From positions 124,001 through 188,000 of the forward strand of contig JBLXEY010000007.1 in the NCBI GenBank assembly GCA_048262655.1: DNA of 64,000 bases, written 5' to 3'. Below the pieces are notes generated by a model. That model ran no database searches. It was not told the DNA's origin and was given only the letters and a program-made list of their open reading frames with translations. The stretch is from JABMNT01 sp048262655 (GTDB lineage Bacteria; Pseudomonadota; Alphaproteobacteria; Rhodospirillales; Casp-alpha2). Position numbers and translations under genes: made by a program. Numbering within the stretch: position 1 is the first letter of the stretch; each line of letters begins with the position of its first letter. Below, one piece after another: positions 1 through 9,773 of the stretch.

Positions 1-18
1 CAGGTTTTCGCGGTTATG

Positions 19-1179
19 TGACCTGCCCCCAAGAGACTGAGTCGTGACGCAAGAGAGTTCTCCGCTATATTTAATCACGGAGGACACAATGAAGAAGCGT
101 TTTAGTGAAGAGCAGATCATCAATATTTTGAAGGAACAGGAGGCGGGGTTTTCGGTCAAGGAGATCTCCCGCCGCCATGGGATTGCGGAGCAGACTTTCT
201 ACCGTTGGAAGTCGAAGTTCGGTGGCATGGAAGTTTCGGATGCCAAACGGTTGCGGGAGCTTGAGCCAGAGAATGCAAAGCTGAAGAAGCTCCTTGCAGA
301 ACAGATGCTGGATAATGTTGCCCTGAAGGATGTTGTTTCGCATATGGTGCCGGCGCATGGGTTGTCCCAGCGCCGCGCTTGTCGGCTGGTCGGCCTCAAT
401 CTAACGACCTGGCAATACAAGCCCACCAGGGCTGCTGTAGCAGGCCTACGGGAACGAATTATTGAACTGGCGGGTGAACGAACGCCGCCGGTTCGGTTAC
501 AGGCGCTTACACATCCTGTTGCTACGGGAGGGTATGAATGTGAACCACAAAGCCGTCCACCGGATTTACCGTGAAGAAGGTCTAAAAGTGCGAAGACGCA
601 AGAGGAAACGAATTGGTCCAGCAGATCGTCAGCCTATTGAGTTGCCTGAAAAGATCAATGTGAGGTGGTCGATGGACTTCGTGTCAGATGTTTTGTCGAA
701 CGGCAATCGGATCAGGACGCTTTATGTTGTTGATGATTTCAGTCGGGAATGCCCGGTCATCGAGGTCGATACGTAATTAACGGGAGCACGGGTCGTCAGA
801 GTTTTGGAGCGCCTGTCACAGACGCGCAACCAACACAGAGCTATCGTTGTCGATAACGGCCCGGAGCTGATCAGCAAGGCGCTCGATGAATGGGCTTATC
901 GGAACGGCGTGCGGCTGCACTTTATCGAGCCGGGAAAACTGGTCCAAAACGCGTTTGTCGAAAGTTTCAACGGAAGGTTCAGGGATGAATGCCTGAACGA
1001 GCATTGGTTCACCAGTCTGGCTGACGCCAGACGAACAATTGAGGAATGGAGGATTGATCATAACACACGACGACCACACAGTTCGCTGGGCTATATGACA
1101 CCCGTTGAATACGCTCGCAAAGGCAACTATCGTACGGAAGAACTCTCAAGCTAAATGACCAGTTCTTGGGGGCAGGTCA
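19..1179 (+). mobile_element. IS3-family insertion sequence, inactivated
   Basis: The element is bounded by near-perfect terminal inverted repeats. The left end (19-34) reads TGACCTGCCCCCAAGA, and the reverse complement of 1164-1179 is identical over these 16 bases. Between them lies one transposase coding region that fills almost the whole length, in the IS407/IS511-like branch of IS3. The element is about 1.16 kb, slightly short for the family. Its right flank continues directly into an orfA-like sequence of a different IS3 element, so it appears to have jumped into that element. No clear target duplication is seen: the flanks TATG and TTTG differ at one base. Confidence 0.85.
89..1154 (+). 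pseudogene. IS3-family transposase (orfAB), frameshifted and with an in-frame stop
   Basis: The start ATG at 89 is preceded by GGAGG at 79-83. The first about 90 residues form the orfA helix-turn-helix and leucine-zipper part (EEQIINILKEQEAG, YRWKSKFGGMEVSD). This part runs without a stop into an orfB start (SQRRACRLVGL). A frameshift near 475 moves the reading frame to one giving RRRFGYRRLHILL. A TAA at 774-776 then interrupts the rve integrase core between VDT and the expected LTGARVVR. The DDE residues can still be read: Asp in SMDFVSD, Asp in DNGPELIS and Glu in FVESFNGR. With one frameshift and one stop the product cannot be functional unless both are recoded, which I consider unlikely. 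Confidence 0.85.
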
Positions 1180-1181
1180 TT

Positions 1182-1960
1182 TGAAAGAGTATCAGACAGG
1201 GATTGCAGCAGTTGATTTGTGCCGAAAGTACGATTTGAGTGACGCGAAAATTTACAAACATTGTTCGGCAAGGCCATTTATGGCCTGAGAGAATGGCGAT
1301 CAAAATATGGTGGCATGGAAGTGTCGGATACTAAGCGGCTGAAGCCTCTTGAAGACGAGAACTGGAAGCAGAAGAAGTTGCTGGCGGAGCAGATACTCGA
1401 TAACTTGACTGTGAAGTAAATGCTTGGGAAGAACTTGTGAAGCCCGGCTCGAGCAGAAAAGCTGTGAACTGGTGCATTATAAAATGAGGATATTCGCTAC
1501 GCTGGGCCTGTGCGCTGGCGCGGATTGGTGCCAGTGTTTGTCGCTATCGCTCGAAGAAGCCGGATGACAGCGCCGTTCGCAAGCGGTTGCGAGAATTAGC
1601 GGCTGACCGTCGCCGTTTCATCTTTCGTCGCCGACATATTTTACGCAGTTGTCAAGGCATTGAGGTCAATAAGAAGAAGCTATAACGATTTTATCGTTAG
1701 GAACGTCTGACGGTACGCTAGCGGGGTGGCCGCAAACGTGCACTTGGTGCGCGTGCCTCGATGATGACCCCGCAGGGGCCGAACCAGAGATGGTCATTGG
1801 GTTCTGTCTCTGACGCCCTCATAGATGGCCGCCTGTTCCGAGGATTATGCGTCATTGATGACTCTTCAGCCGGGAATGTCTGGCAACGGTCTTAGACAGC
1901 ACTATCTCCCGTATCCGGGTAGTGCAGGAACTAGAAGGATCACTACCCGGCGAGGTCGAC
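1182..1960 (+). pseudogene. Remnant of a second IS3-family transposase
   Basis: Just inside the right end of the first element, reading begins in mid-orfA with KEYQTGIAAVDLCRKYDLS. It is broken by about 45 extra bases, then resumes as WRSKYGGMEVSDTKRLK and LLAEQILDNL. OrfB fragments follow in several frames: LRELAADRRRF, then MTPQGPNQRWSLGSVSD, then DGRLFRGLCVIDDSS near 1760-1860. Many stops and frame changes show long decay. The right end of this element could not be located. The first element seems to be inserted in its orfA at about codon 15, and the part upstream of the insertion is not recognisable in the 18 bases available. Confidence 0.75.
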
Positions 1961-2447
1961 TCTGCATGGTGGTCACTGCTAACGTTACAGAACCAACTCC
2001 TAACGCCATCCATAAGTAACGGGAAGAACGCGGCGTCGATTAGCATTACATTGAACGAGGCAGGCTAGATAGATCATTGAAACTTAGAGGGTCTATTACA
2101 ACACCCACAGGCCTCACTATAGCCAGAACAACATGAGGCCATGCGAGTTCCTCGCGTCGGACACTCTTCACCCGCAACGGGCTGGATCGATTGAGCTAGA
2201 TGAGGCCCCTCATTCCAGACCTTTGCTAAACGCCTAGACAAGGGGCATAACAGGAACAGGCCTTGCTTATGAATGAGGATAAATTGGTGGGGCAGGTAAG
2301 TTAGAGAATGATAAAATATCTGCTTTGATTGCTTTGACAACGCAAACTAACTAAAAGAAATATAGCGCTACGATAGCATGATAGAAACGCCAAACTCGAT
2401 CATAAAATCTTGTATGAATGTAAATTTACCCAAGGAATAAAGTACCA
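1961..2447. other. Gap without a supported gene, upstream of the glycan cluster
   Basis: This stretch separates the IS remnants from the asnB-like gene. Short open frames exist on both strands but none has a recognisable product or good ribosome binding site. The last 110 bases are clearly AT-rich and should contain the promoter of the cluster. A TTGACA at 2334-2339 is visible, but the nearest TATA-like hexamer (TATAGC at 2361) lies 21 bases away, too far for a convincing standard promoter. Confidence 0.5.
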
Positions 2448-4316
2448 ATGTGTGGGATTGTCGGATTTACCTTAGCTCAATTATGGGATTCCGACGTTTT
2501 GACTAACATGGTCCAGTCTCTCGATCACAGAGGACCAGATGTCACTGGTTTTCATCGAGATGGCGAAATTGCTTTTGGCCATAAACGCCTAACAATTATT
2601 GCCCCTGACGGCGGTGTCCAGCCACGTGTGGACCCCGACACCGGTGATGTCTTGGTATATAATGGTGAAATCTATGGATACCTTGACCACGCCAGACAGT
2701 TAAGGGAGGAAGGAATTGAACTGGCCGATAATTCTGACACGGAAGTTTTGTTCAAAAGTATCCAACGTTATGGAGTTTTAGGCACACTGGAACGCCTCGA
2801 CGGGATGTTTGCCTTTGCTTTTAAGGATGGCGCTACAGGAACGATCTCTCTTGCCCGCGACGGCTTTGGTGAAAAGCCTTTGTTTTATGGGGTAAAAGAT
2901 GGAGCGCTCGTTTTTGCCTCAGAACTGAAGGCATTACTGAAACATCCTATTTACCAAGATGAGTCTTTCGATCCAAACGCGATTGATCGTTACCTGTCAT
3001 TTGAATTTCTAGCGGGACGGGATAGCGGTTACGGCAATATAAAGAAACTCGAACCTGGCCATCTTCTTACTTTTTCAGGAGACAAATTCGAGTCGAGACC
3101 TTATTGGAGGCCCGTGGTCAAACAGATATGCCCTTCGGAATCCGAAGCGTTAGACCAGCTTGACCATCTATTACGGGCGTCGGTGCGCCAACGTCTCGTC
3201 GCCGATGTTCCGGTCGGTGTTTTCCTATCTGGAGGATTGGATAGTAGTATCATCGCAGCGATCGCCAATGAATTTTCTCCCAACATAACCGCCTATACCA
3301 TTCAAGCCCATGGTTCCTATGACGAAAGCGCATTCGCACGGCGCGTTGCGGACCACTGCGGCCTTACCCACGTTGTTAGCCCGTTAACCGACGATGATAT
3401 TCTTTGTGCGGTGCACGCGATAAGGGAATATTTGGATGAACCCATCGCGGACTACTCATTGATCCCGACCTACTTACTTTGCAACTTGGCGCGGAAAAAT
3501 GAAACTGTTGCCTTGGGAGGTGATGGTGCGGATGAGCTGTTTGCCGGGTACGGAACCTTTAAGGCGGCATATGCAGCCCCTTTGATGGCTCGTGTTCCGC
3601 CACTGATTGGGCGATGGTTCAGAGGTGCCTTGGATCAATTGCCCGGGTCAGAGAGCTATATGAGTGCAAGCTTTATTGCCCGCCAAATTTCGACGGGCTT
3701 TGGCTTTAGCGCTGAGCAACAATCCTTACTTTGGCTGGCCCCGTTTACAGACGATGAAAAGAAACGTTTGTGGTCGAAAGACTTTTGGGTAAGTCAGAAG
3801 AAGCAAAACCTGTTTTGCGAGATTAATCATATCCTGAGCTCTCAACCAGATGACATTTCTGGCATGGAACGGATAATGGGTCTGTATTTGCGTAGCTATC
3901 TACCTGAGAATATTTTAGCCAAGGTTGATAGAAGCGCCATGGCTGTGAGTCTAGAGACGCGCCTACCTTATCTTGATCGCGAGTTCGCAGAGTATTCTCT
4001 GTCGCTCCCCTTGAAAATGAAAATACAACGGGGCCAGACAAAGGCATTGCTCAAAAAACTTGGCTTGCGTTATTTACCGGAAAATATAGTTTACCGAAAA
4101 AAACAGGGGTTCGGCTTTCCTCTGGGTACCTATTTGCGAACCAATTTGAAAGACCTCGTCTGGAAGACACTTTTAAATCCTTCTAATGTTTTTTCAGGAT
4201 TGTTTGATCCGAGTGAAATTGAACGCTATCTGCGGGAACACCAATCGGGTCGATGGGATCACAGGAAAAAAATATGGGCACTGTTTATTTTGTTTTCAAT
4301 TGCACAACGGGGCTAA
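2448..4316 (+). CDS. asnB: Glutamine-dependent asparagine synthetase-like amidotransferase
   Basis: A 622-residue protein. It starts MCGIVGF, so Cys2 is the N-terminal nucleophile of a class II glutamine amidotransferase domain (about residues 1-210). An asparagine-synthase ATP-pyrophosphatase domain follows, with the PP-loop SGGLDSS at residues 261-267 and the later GGDGADELFAGY motif. The family transfers ammonia from glutamine to an adenylated carboxylate. In polysaccharide clusters such paralogues often amidate a uronic acid or another sugar acid instead of aspartate, and its position as first gene of a glycan cluster suggests that role here. AAGGA about 11 bases upstream supports the start. 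Whether it makes free asparagine cannot be told from sequence. Confidence 0.85.
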   Translation: MCGIVGFTLAQLWDSDVLTNMVQSLDHRGPDVTGFHRDGEIAFGHKRLTIIAPDGGVQPRVDPDTGDVLVYNGEIYGYLDHARQLREEGIELADNSDTEVLFKSIQRYGVLGTLERLDGMFAFAFKDGATGTISLARDGFGEKPLFYGVKDGALVFASELKALLKHPIYQDESFDPNAIDRYLSFEFLAGRDSGYGNIKKLEPGHLLTFSGDKFESRPYWRPVVKQICPSESEALDQLDHLLRASVRQRLVADVPVGVFLSGGLDSSIIAAIANEFSPNITAYTIQAHGSYDESAFARRVADHCGLTHVVSPLTDDDILCAVHAIREYLDEPIADYSLIPTYLLCNLARKNETVALGGDGADELFAGYGTFKAAYAAPLMARVPPLIGRWFRGALDQLPGSESYMSASFIARQISTGFGFSAEQQSLLWLAPFTDDEKKRLWSKDFWVSQKKQNLFCEINHILSSQPDDISGMERIMGLYLRSYLPENILAKVDRSAMAVSLETRLPYLDREFAEYSLSLPLKMKIQRGQTKALLKKLGLRYLPENIVYRKKQGFGFPLGTYLRTNLKDLVWKTLLNPSNVFSGLFDPSEIERYLREHQSGRWDHRKKIWALFILFSIAQRG

Positions 4317-4341
4317 CAACAGATTTAAGGAACTTCATCTA

Positions 4342-5223
4342 ATGAAGCAACGCTCGAAACACCTAATGATAACTGGGGGGACGGGATACATCGGAAGTCG
4401 TCTAGTTGAAATGGCGATAAGTCAGGGGCATCACGTTACGCTTCTTGGAAATGTCAGAGATGATGTGAAGTGTCGGACACTGTCATGGCGTTTAGGAGAT
4501 GACTTGCCTGAAACAGCTTTTTTATCTAGTGATGAGGGGAAAGTGGATGTCGTTCTTCACCTTGCCCATGATTGGAACTCTGATGGGCGTGAGGCCGATG
4601 TTAACTTGGAAGGTACGCGCGTTCTACTGCAGGCAGCAAGACGAAGTGGCGTGTCGCGATTTATATTTTGTTCGAGTGTTTCCGCCCGCCCAGATGCATT
4701 AAACCGATACGGACGTATTAAGGCTCAGGTTGAGGAATTGTTGACCGGAGATAGTGAGATTGGCGCGCGTGTCGGATTGGTTTATGGCGGTAAACAGGAA
4801 GCAATGTGGGGCGCCATATGTAAGATGGTCAATATTTCTCCTGTGTTGCCAATGTTTGGTATTGAGAAGCCCGTACAACCGATCCATGTCGATGAAGTCT
4901 GTGAAGGGTTGCTTCGGCTGGCGTCGACGGAAACTCTAGATCGGCCCGCATACGGTTTGGCTGCGCCAGTTGCCGTGACTTTTGGCGATTTCATGCGTCA
5001 GGTATCGTTGAGTAATTGCTTTCGAAAACTACATCTTATACCTTTGCCGATATCGTTTGTTCTATTTGCAGTCTCGGTATTCAACCGGCTTCCCTTTCTT
5101 CCCAAACTCAATACGGAACGAATTTTGGGAATAGCCAGCCTTCGTTACCTGCCGTGCTCAGATGATCTTGCTGTATTAGAGATGGACATCATGTCTCTTT
5201 CAGACGGGCTCCAATCAAATTGA
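4342..5223 (+). CDS. NAD-dependent epimerase/dehydratase (extended SDR)
   Basis: A 293-residue Rossmann-fold protein. It has the nucleotide-binding motif GGTGYIG at residues 12-18, an acidic stretch VDVVLHLAHDW, the active-site-like run FCSSVSA and the catalytic pair YGRIK. This is the pattern of extended short-chain dehydrogenases that epimerise, dehydrate or reduce nucleotide sugars. I chose the ATG at 4342 because AAGGA lies about 10 bases upstream and because longer in-frame versions would run into the asnB-like gene. It follows that gene by 25 bases and is probably cotranscribed. The C-terminus (residues about 225-293) is hydrophobic in part (LPISFVLFAVSVF) and may associate with the membrane. 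The substrate is unknown. Confidence 0.75.
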   Translation: MKQRSKHLMITGGTGYIGSRLVEMAISQGHHVTLLGNVRDDVKCRTLSWRLGDDLPETAFLSSDEGKVDVVLHLAHDWNSDGREADVNLEGTRVLLQAARRSGVSRFIFCSSVSARPDALNRYGRIKAQVEELLTGDSEIGARVGLVYGGKQEAMWGAICKMVNISPVLPMFGIEKPVQPIHVDEVCEGLLRLASTETLDRPAYGLAAPVAVTFGDFMRQVSLSNCFRKLHLIPLPISFVLFAVSVFNRLPFLPKLNTERILGIASLRYLPCSDDLAVLEMDIMSLSDGLQSN

Positions 5224-5483
5224 AACTAGAACTTCTCTAGGCTTTAAAACCGGTGACTTCGATTTGCGCTATCATGCATTCGTCGGCAAATGGAATAATG
5301 GGACTTTAATACCTTAAAATCCATAATTACCGCAAAAAAGGTAAGGTTTTGAATGAATTGACAGATGTTGGCTTTGCAGCTAAAGAAACCCTTGTTTAAC
5401 ACTATGCGCTTACACAGGGTCTAGAGTCGACATCAGAGCTACATGGTTGCATGCAGCACATTTAATCAGAGGGAATTTAAAGT

Positions 5484-6590
5484 ATGTCCAATGGTTTTCT
5501 ATCTAAGGCTCGCAGTTCGGCGCAGAGTTTTTTGGATCCAAGGCAAGTTGGATACGTCATATTTTACGTGACCAATCGCTGCAATTTTAAGTGCGATTTC
5601 TGTTTTTATGCTGACGAAATTGACAAGGGCACCAAGCCCGACGAGATGACCTTAGAAGAAATTGAAAAGCTCGCGAAGACGATCGGCCCGTTGCTGCAGC
5701 TTTCCATGACAGGCGGCGAACCATTCCTGCGTAAAGATTTGATTGAAGTAGCTAAAGTCCTCATCGACAATACCAATGCTCGGTACGTTACACTGCCTAC
5801 GAATGCGTCTCTAACCGACAAAATGGTCCAATTCTTAGAAGCAATACTTCCTGCCTATCCGGACACATGGTTTCGCATTTCGTTTTCGATTGAGGGAATT
5901 GGTGATGTTCATGACGAAGCACGGTCTATGCCGGGCTCCTATGAAAAAATTAAACGTAGCTATACGGCCCTTGCTGAATTGCGAAAGAAATACAAGAATT
6001 TGGTCTTGGATTGTAATTCTGTTTATACCGCGCGAACAGAGGATACACTCTTAGATTCCCTTAAGGTTCTCGCTGCAGATTTCAACTTTGATAACATGTC
6101 AATCACCTACGCACGGGGTACTGTGCGCGACTCAAAAATGAAGGATGTGTCCAAAACGGCATATACCGAAATTATCGACTTTCTTGAGAGTATTCAACGA
6201 ACAAAGGAAAACAGGTTTTTGTACCCGGTTTGGCGTGCCGTTCATGACATGGCACGGCACAGCCTCATGAAAAACGTATTTGACGATGAGTTTACAACCC
6301 CTTGTGTTGCAGGTCGAAAGCTTCTTGTTATTTCTGAGACTGGTGTTGTTCGCCCATGTGAAATTCTTGGAAAAACCATGGGCAGTCTCCGGGACTACGA
6401 TTTTGACTTGAATAAACTGCTTGCAGAAAGTCGCAATAAAGAACTTGTGAATTGGATTGTAGACAGCAAGTGTAAATGCTCATTCGAGTGCGCATTGTCA
6501 GCCAATGTCGTCTGGAATGCTTCAAACTATCCCAAACTTGCAGTTAATGCGATCCGCAATATAGAGTTCAAAGGTCGAGGTGATGACTAA
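5484..6590 (+). CDS. Radical SAM protein with SPASM-like C-terminal cysteines
   Basis: A 368-residue enzyme. The radical SAM cluster motif CNFKCDFC gives Cys33, Cys37 and Cys40, and the SAM-binding motif MTGGEPFLR follows. The C-terminal third has further cysteines (TPCVAGRK, VVRPCEILG, then KCKCSFECALS) laid out like a SPASM or twitch domain that holds an auxiliary iron-sulfur cluster. SPASM enzymes act in peptide modification, cofactor synthesis and carbohydrate chemistry. No peptide precursor is visible beside it, and the flanking genes concern glycans, so a sugar or lipid-linked substrate is my inference. Its end overlaps the next gene by 11 bases, so the two are likely translationally coupled. 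GAGGG upstream supports the start. Confidence 0.8.
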   Translation: MSNGFLSKARSSAQSFLDPRQVGYVIFYVTNRCNFKCDFCFYADEIDKGTKPDEMTLEEIEKLAKTIGPLLQLSMTGGEPFLRKDLIEVAKVLIDNTNARYVTLPTNASLTDKMVQFLEAILPAYPDTWFRISFSIEGIGDVHDEARSMPGSYEKIKRSYTALAELRKKYKNLVLDCNSVYTARTEDTLLDSLKVLAADFNFDNMSITYARGTVRDSKMKDVSKTAYTEIIDFLESIQRTKENRFLYPVWRAVHDMARHSLMKNVFDDEFTTPCVAGRKLLVISETGVVRPCEILGKTMGSLRDYDFDLNKLLAESRNKELVNWIVDSKCKCSFECALSANVVWNASNYPKLAVNAIRNIEFKGRGDD

Positions 6591-7608
6591 GGCTGCGCGC
6601 GCTAAAATTAGTGTTGTGATTCCAGCGTATAACTCCAGAAGAACCATCGAAAATTGTGTGACGCACGTTCTTGAGACGGGCTACAGGCCTTTGGAAATCA
6701 TAGTTGTCGATGATGCCTCTACGGATGATACAACCGAAATCGTAAGCGAAATGATAAAGTGTCATCCCGATTTGATAACGCTTATACGTTTGGACAAGAA
6801 TGCTGGGCCAGCACATGCGCGGAATGTTGGAGCCCAGTCCTCAAGCGGTGATTATATATTTTTTAACGACAGTGATACCGCAATGCTTCCAGATGCTTTG
6901 GAGGTCTTCTCAAAGACGATACTCAATGCGGACGTGGTTTCTGGAATTTACCATTGGGAACCGGTAAATGACGAGCCGGTTGCTTGGTACTTTTCATTTT
7001 TAAAATATGTTACCTTTTCAAACCAAGGTATATTTGAATATTACAATATTAATGGCCCCGTAGCTGGTATACGCCGTGAAAGTTTTTTTGCCGGTGGTGG
7101 ATTTGATGATACTCTTGCATGGGGAATGGACTATGAATGCGAGGAATTTGGCCGCCGGTTAATGAAAGATAACCGTATGCTTCTGGACCCAGCCATTGCT
7201 GTAAAACATACCTTCCCTGGTTTGTTAAAGATGTCGAGGCTGTATTTCATTCGGCTTTCGCTTTGGATGGAACGCTTTATGTTAGCGCGAGAATTTGAAA
7301 CAGGAGGGCCTGCAACTTCTTCGATAGGATTTGCCACGTTGTCCTTTGTGGCAGGGGTGTTGAGCCTTCCTTTAATGCTCGTCAATGGCTGGTGTGCTTT
7401 CATTACATTGGCGTTTCTTTTCATTTATATAAGAGGTTATAAAGATCTGTTTGTTTTTATTCTGAAGAAACGGCCTCGATTTATTGGCACGGCACTGCTG
7501 ATAAATTTTTGGTTCTGCGGCGTTATTTCAATCGCCGCGGCGTTTGGCTTTGCAGTTGCCCTCTTGAGGCCCTTAGGGTTTAGTCGGGTTGATGCGTTAC
7601 CAAAATAA
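6580..7608 (+). CDS. GT2-family glycosyltransferase with C-terminal membrane segments
   Basis: A 342-residue protein. The N-terminal GT-A domain begins ISVVIPAYNSRRTIENC, with the nucleotide-sugar motif VVDDASTDDT and a DSD (in FNDSDTAML) as the metal-binding DxD equivalent. After about residue 245 come three hydrophobic stretches (SFVAGVLSLPLMLV, FITLAFLFIYI, FCGVISIAAAFGFAVALL), so the enzyme is probably anchored in the inner membrane with a cytoplasmic catalytic domain. The start ATGATG lies inside the end of the radical SAM gene. Donor and acceptor are unknown. It is the first of two GT2 enzymes in this cluster. Confidence 0.85.
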   Translation: MMTKAARAKISVVIPAYNSRRTIENCVTHVLETGYRPLEIIVVDDASTDDTTEIVSEMIKCHPDLITLIRLDKNAGPAHARNVGAQSSSGDYIFFNDSDTAMLPDALEVFSKTILNADVVSGIYHWEPVNDEPVAWYFSFLKYVTFSNQGIFEYYNINGPVAGIRRESFFAGGGFDDTLAWGMDYECEEFGRRLMKDNRMLLDPAIAVKHTFPGLLKMSRLYFIRLSLWMERFMLAREFETGGPATSSIGFATLSFVAGVLSLPLMLVNGWCAFITLAFLFIYIRGYKDLFVFILKKRPRFIGTALLINFWFCGVISIAAAFGFAVALLRPLGFSRVDALPK

Positions 7609-8122
7609 AATATGCTCTGCGTTTTTCTTAATAAGGAACAGGTTTTTGCCGATTTGGGTTCTGAGTAGTGCAAGCAAAAACAATAATACGTTCTAAAGAT
7701 TGCCCAGCCTTATCAGCGTTGCCACGACGGATTCTCCATAATTGGTTGAGCTAATTACAATATATTTTTATATATCGCCGAGAGAGCAACGGCCTATAGG
7801 TTATCCGTGCAATTTTTAATCAAATATCGATTGAGATATTAGATAATCCAGCGTGGATTTCGATATTTCTAATTGTGGCGTCTATTGTTTCACCCGACGA
7901 AGAATTGCGTTGTAAATTGGCTGGTTGATTATTATATGTGCAGGAGCTGAGGGAGTGTTAGGGCACTCAAAAAATGCTCAAGAATTGTCTGTGTTCGATT
8001 TTATTCGTTGAAATCTTGGACGTGAGGCGTTGGGGCTAAAGTCATTATGGAATGTGTTCGAGCAGATACCGTCCACTATAAGAGTTTTTTATCTAACCCA
8101 ATTAGGAAGCGAGTGGGGGCAA
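7609..8122. other. AT-rich intergenic gap inside the glycan cluster
   Basis: About 510 bases separate the glycosyltransferase from the B12-binding radical SAM gene. No supported gene is present. The stretch is rich in A and T, with runs such as ATATATTTTTATATAT near 7760. It probably contains a second promoter, so the cluster may be at least two transcription units. An upstream TTG at 8030 is in frame with the next gene but has no family similarity before the ATG at 8123. Confidence 0.5.
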
Positions 8123-9673
8123 ATGGCCAAGGTTCTTCTAATAAATCCGTCTTATAATCCTAGTTATGGTGGGGCAAAGGCCTCAATTGTGAATCCGATC
8201 CATCCAACATTAGGATTAGCAACGATTGCTGCTACGGCGAGAGAACGCGGTCATGCGATTGAGATCCTAGATTTGTCATGGCGGGATTATGAATGGGAAG
8301 ATATACGCGATCATATCTTAAAGTATAACCCGGATGTCATAGGGATAACGGCTACAACTCCATTGATGAACCAATTGCGAGACATCAGCGTTCTTGTAAA
8401 GGATATCTCGAAAGAAATATTACTTGTGGGCGGGGGACCCCATCCCAGTGCTTTACCGGTGGAAACACTAAAAGAATCGATGCTGGATTTGGTAATCGTA
8501 GGTGAAGCAGATTATTCGTTTGCCGACGTTTGTGATGGGCAAAAACTGTCCGAAATTAAGGGACTCGTGTATCGCGATGGCGATGAGTGTATTTCCACTG
8601 GCCTACGGGATCCTATTCAAAATCTTGATGACCTTCCGATCCCAGCTTGGGATTTATATAATATTGATGACTATCATCGGATGTCTAGACTTCTAGCGCG
8701 CCGCCCCCCTGTCACGATGGCAGAATTCTCAAGGGGGTGCGTTTTTAAATGCGATTTTTGCGCAAGCAAAATTACCATGGCCTTGGGATATCGCAAAAAG
8801 TCCCCAAAGCGCTGTGCTGAAGAAGTCAAGAGAATGTATGAACTTGGGTTCAGAGAGTTTATGTTGGCGGACGATATTTTTACTTCGGATCAAAAATGGG
8901 CGAAGGCGGTTTGTGAAGAAATTGCGGCTATTGGCGTTGATATGGTTTGGAGCTGTACCAATGGAATTCGCGTAGAAAGTGCCGATGAAGGCCTATTTAC
9001 TGCGATGGCAAAAGCTAAATGCTATCGGGTTTCTTTTGGGTTTGAATCCGGAAATGATGAGGTTCTTAAATCCTTTGGTAAAGGTGGTGCAGCTTCCGTT
9101 CAACAGGGTAGGAAGGCGGTAAAGCTGGCACGATCTGCCGGGCTTGATACCAACGGTTTTTTCCTCTTAGGGCTTTCTCCTGATACCGAGAAAACAATGG
9201 ACGATACCATTAATTATGCTCGTAAGATCCCTGTTGATATGATGAAGTTTGGTTTGGCAATTGCCTTTCCTGGAACGGCAATGTTTGATCAGTATGTTAA
9301 AAAGGGTCTGATACGCTCATTCGATTGGGACAATTATTTTATCTATACGAGCAGGCCGCTTTTCGCCCATCCGAATCTCACATACGATCAAATCCAAGTT
9401 TACGCTAAAAAAGCCTATAGAAAGTGCATAACTTTGAATCCTGGCTTTATCTGGCGGCGCTTCATAAGAGGGATACGAACCGGTGAGTTTTTTTGGGATG
9501 CCTACTATTCGGTCAGATTTTTTCTAATGCCTTCCATTGGTAAGGATATTAAAACGAGTTACTATGCGCGCGATCGCTGGCCGGTATGGGATTTCGCGAA
9601 AAACTCACCAAAGGCAAGCAGCTACAAAAAGGTGAAAAAAATTAAGGTTCTTGATGTAGATGCAGCCCTTTGA
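8123..9673 (+). CDS. B12-binding-domain radical SAM protein
   Basis: A 516-residue protein. The N-terminal 130 residues look like a cobalamin-binding domain (MAKVLLINPSYNP, later VIGITATTPLM and ILLVGGGPHPSALP). The radical SAM motif CVFKCDFC follows, giving Cys206, Cys210 and Cys213. The family includes methyltransferases and ring-forming enzymes such as HpnP, BchE and their relatives, many acting on lipids or antibiotics. I do not see a DxHxxG cobalamin ligand motif, as is true for many members. The ATG at 8123 was chosen because the conserved domain begins there, with AGGAAG about 15 bases upstream. Inferred role: methylation or rearrangement of a lipid or glycan intermediate made by this cluster. 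Confidence 0.8.
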   Translation: MAKVLLINPSYNPSYGGAKASIVNPIHPTLGLATIAATARERGHAIEILDLSWRDYEWEDIRDHILKYNPDVIGITATTPLMNQLRDISVLVKDISKEILLVGGGPHPSALPVETLKESMLDLVIVGEADYSFADVCDGQKLSEIKGLVYRDGDECISTGLRDPIQNLDDLPIPAWDLYNIDDYHRMSRLLARRPPVTMAEFSRGCVFKCDFCASKITMALGYRKKSPKRCAEEVKRMYELGFREFMLADDIFTSDQKWAKAVCEEIAAIGVDMVWSCTNGIRVESADEGLFTAMAKAKCYRVSFGFESGNDEVLKSFGKGGAASVQQGRKAVKLARSAGLDTNGFFLLGLSPDTEKTMDDTINYARKIPVDMMKFGLAIAFPGTAMFDQYVKKGLIRSFDWDNYFIYTSRPLFAHPNLTYDQIQVYAKKAYRKCITLNPGFIWRRFIRGIRTGEFFWDAYYSVRFFLMPSIGKDIKTSYYARDRWPVWDFAKNSPKASSYKKVKKIKVLDVDAAL

Positions 9674-9773
9674 ACAGTCTGCGCGCTTTTGCGGTATCGT
9701 TTCAATTCTAATCAAGGCTTCGTTTCTCAGTTAGATACAAGATTAGACGTGGATTGCAATGTGGTTCTTGTAA

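Noticed and set aside
2074..2340. Minus-strand open frame of 88 codons before the glycan cluster
   Set aside because: No recognisable family, no good ribosome binding site, and it lies in a region of IS debris.
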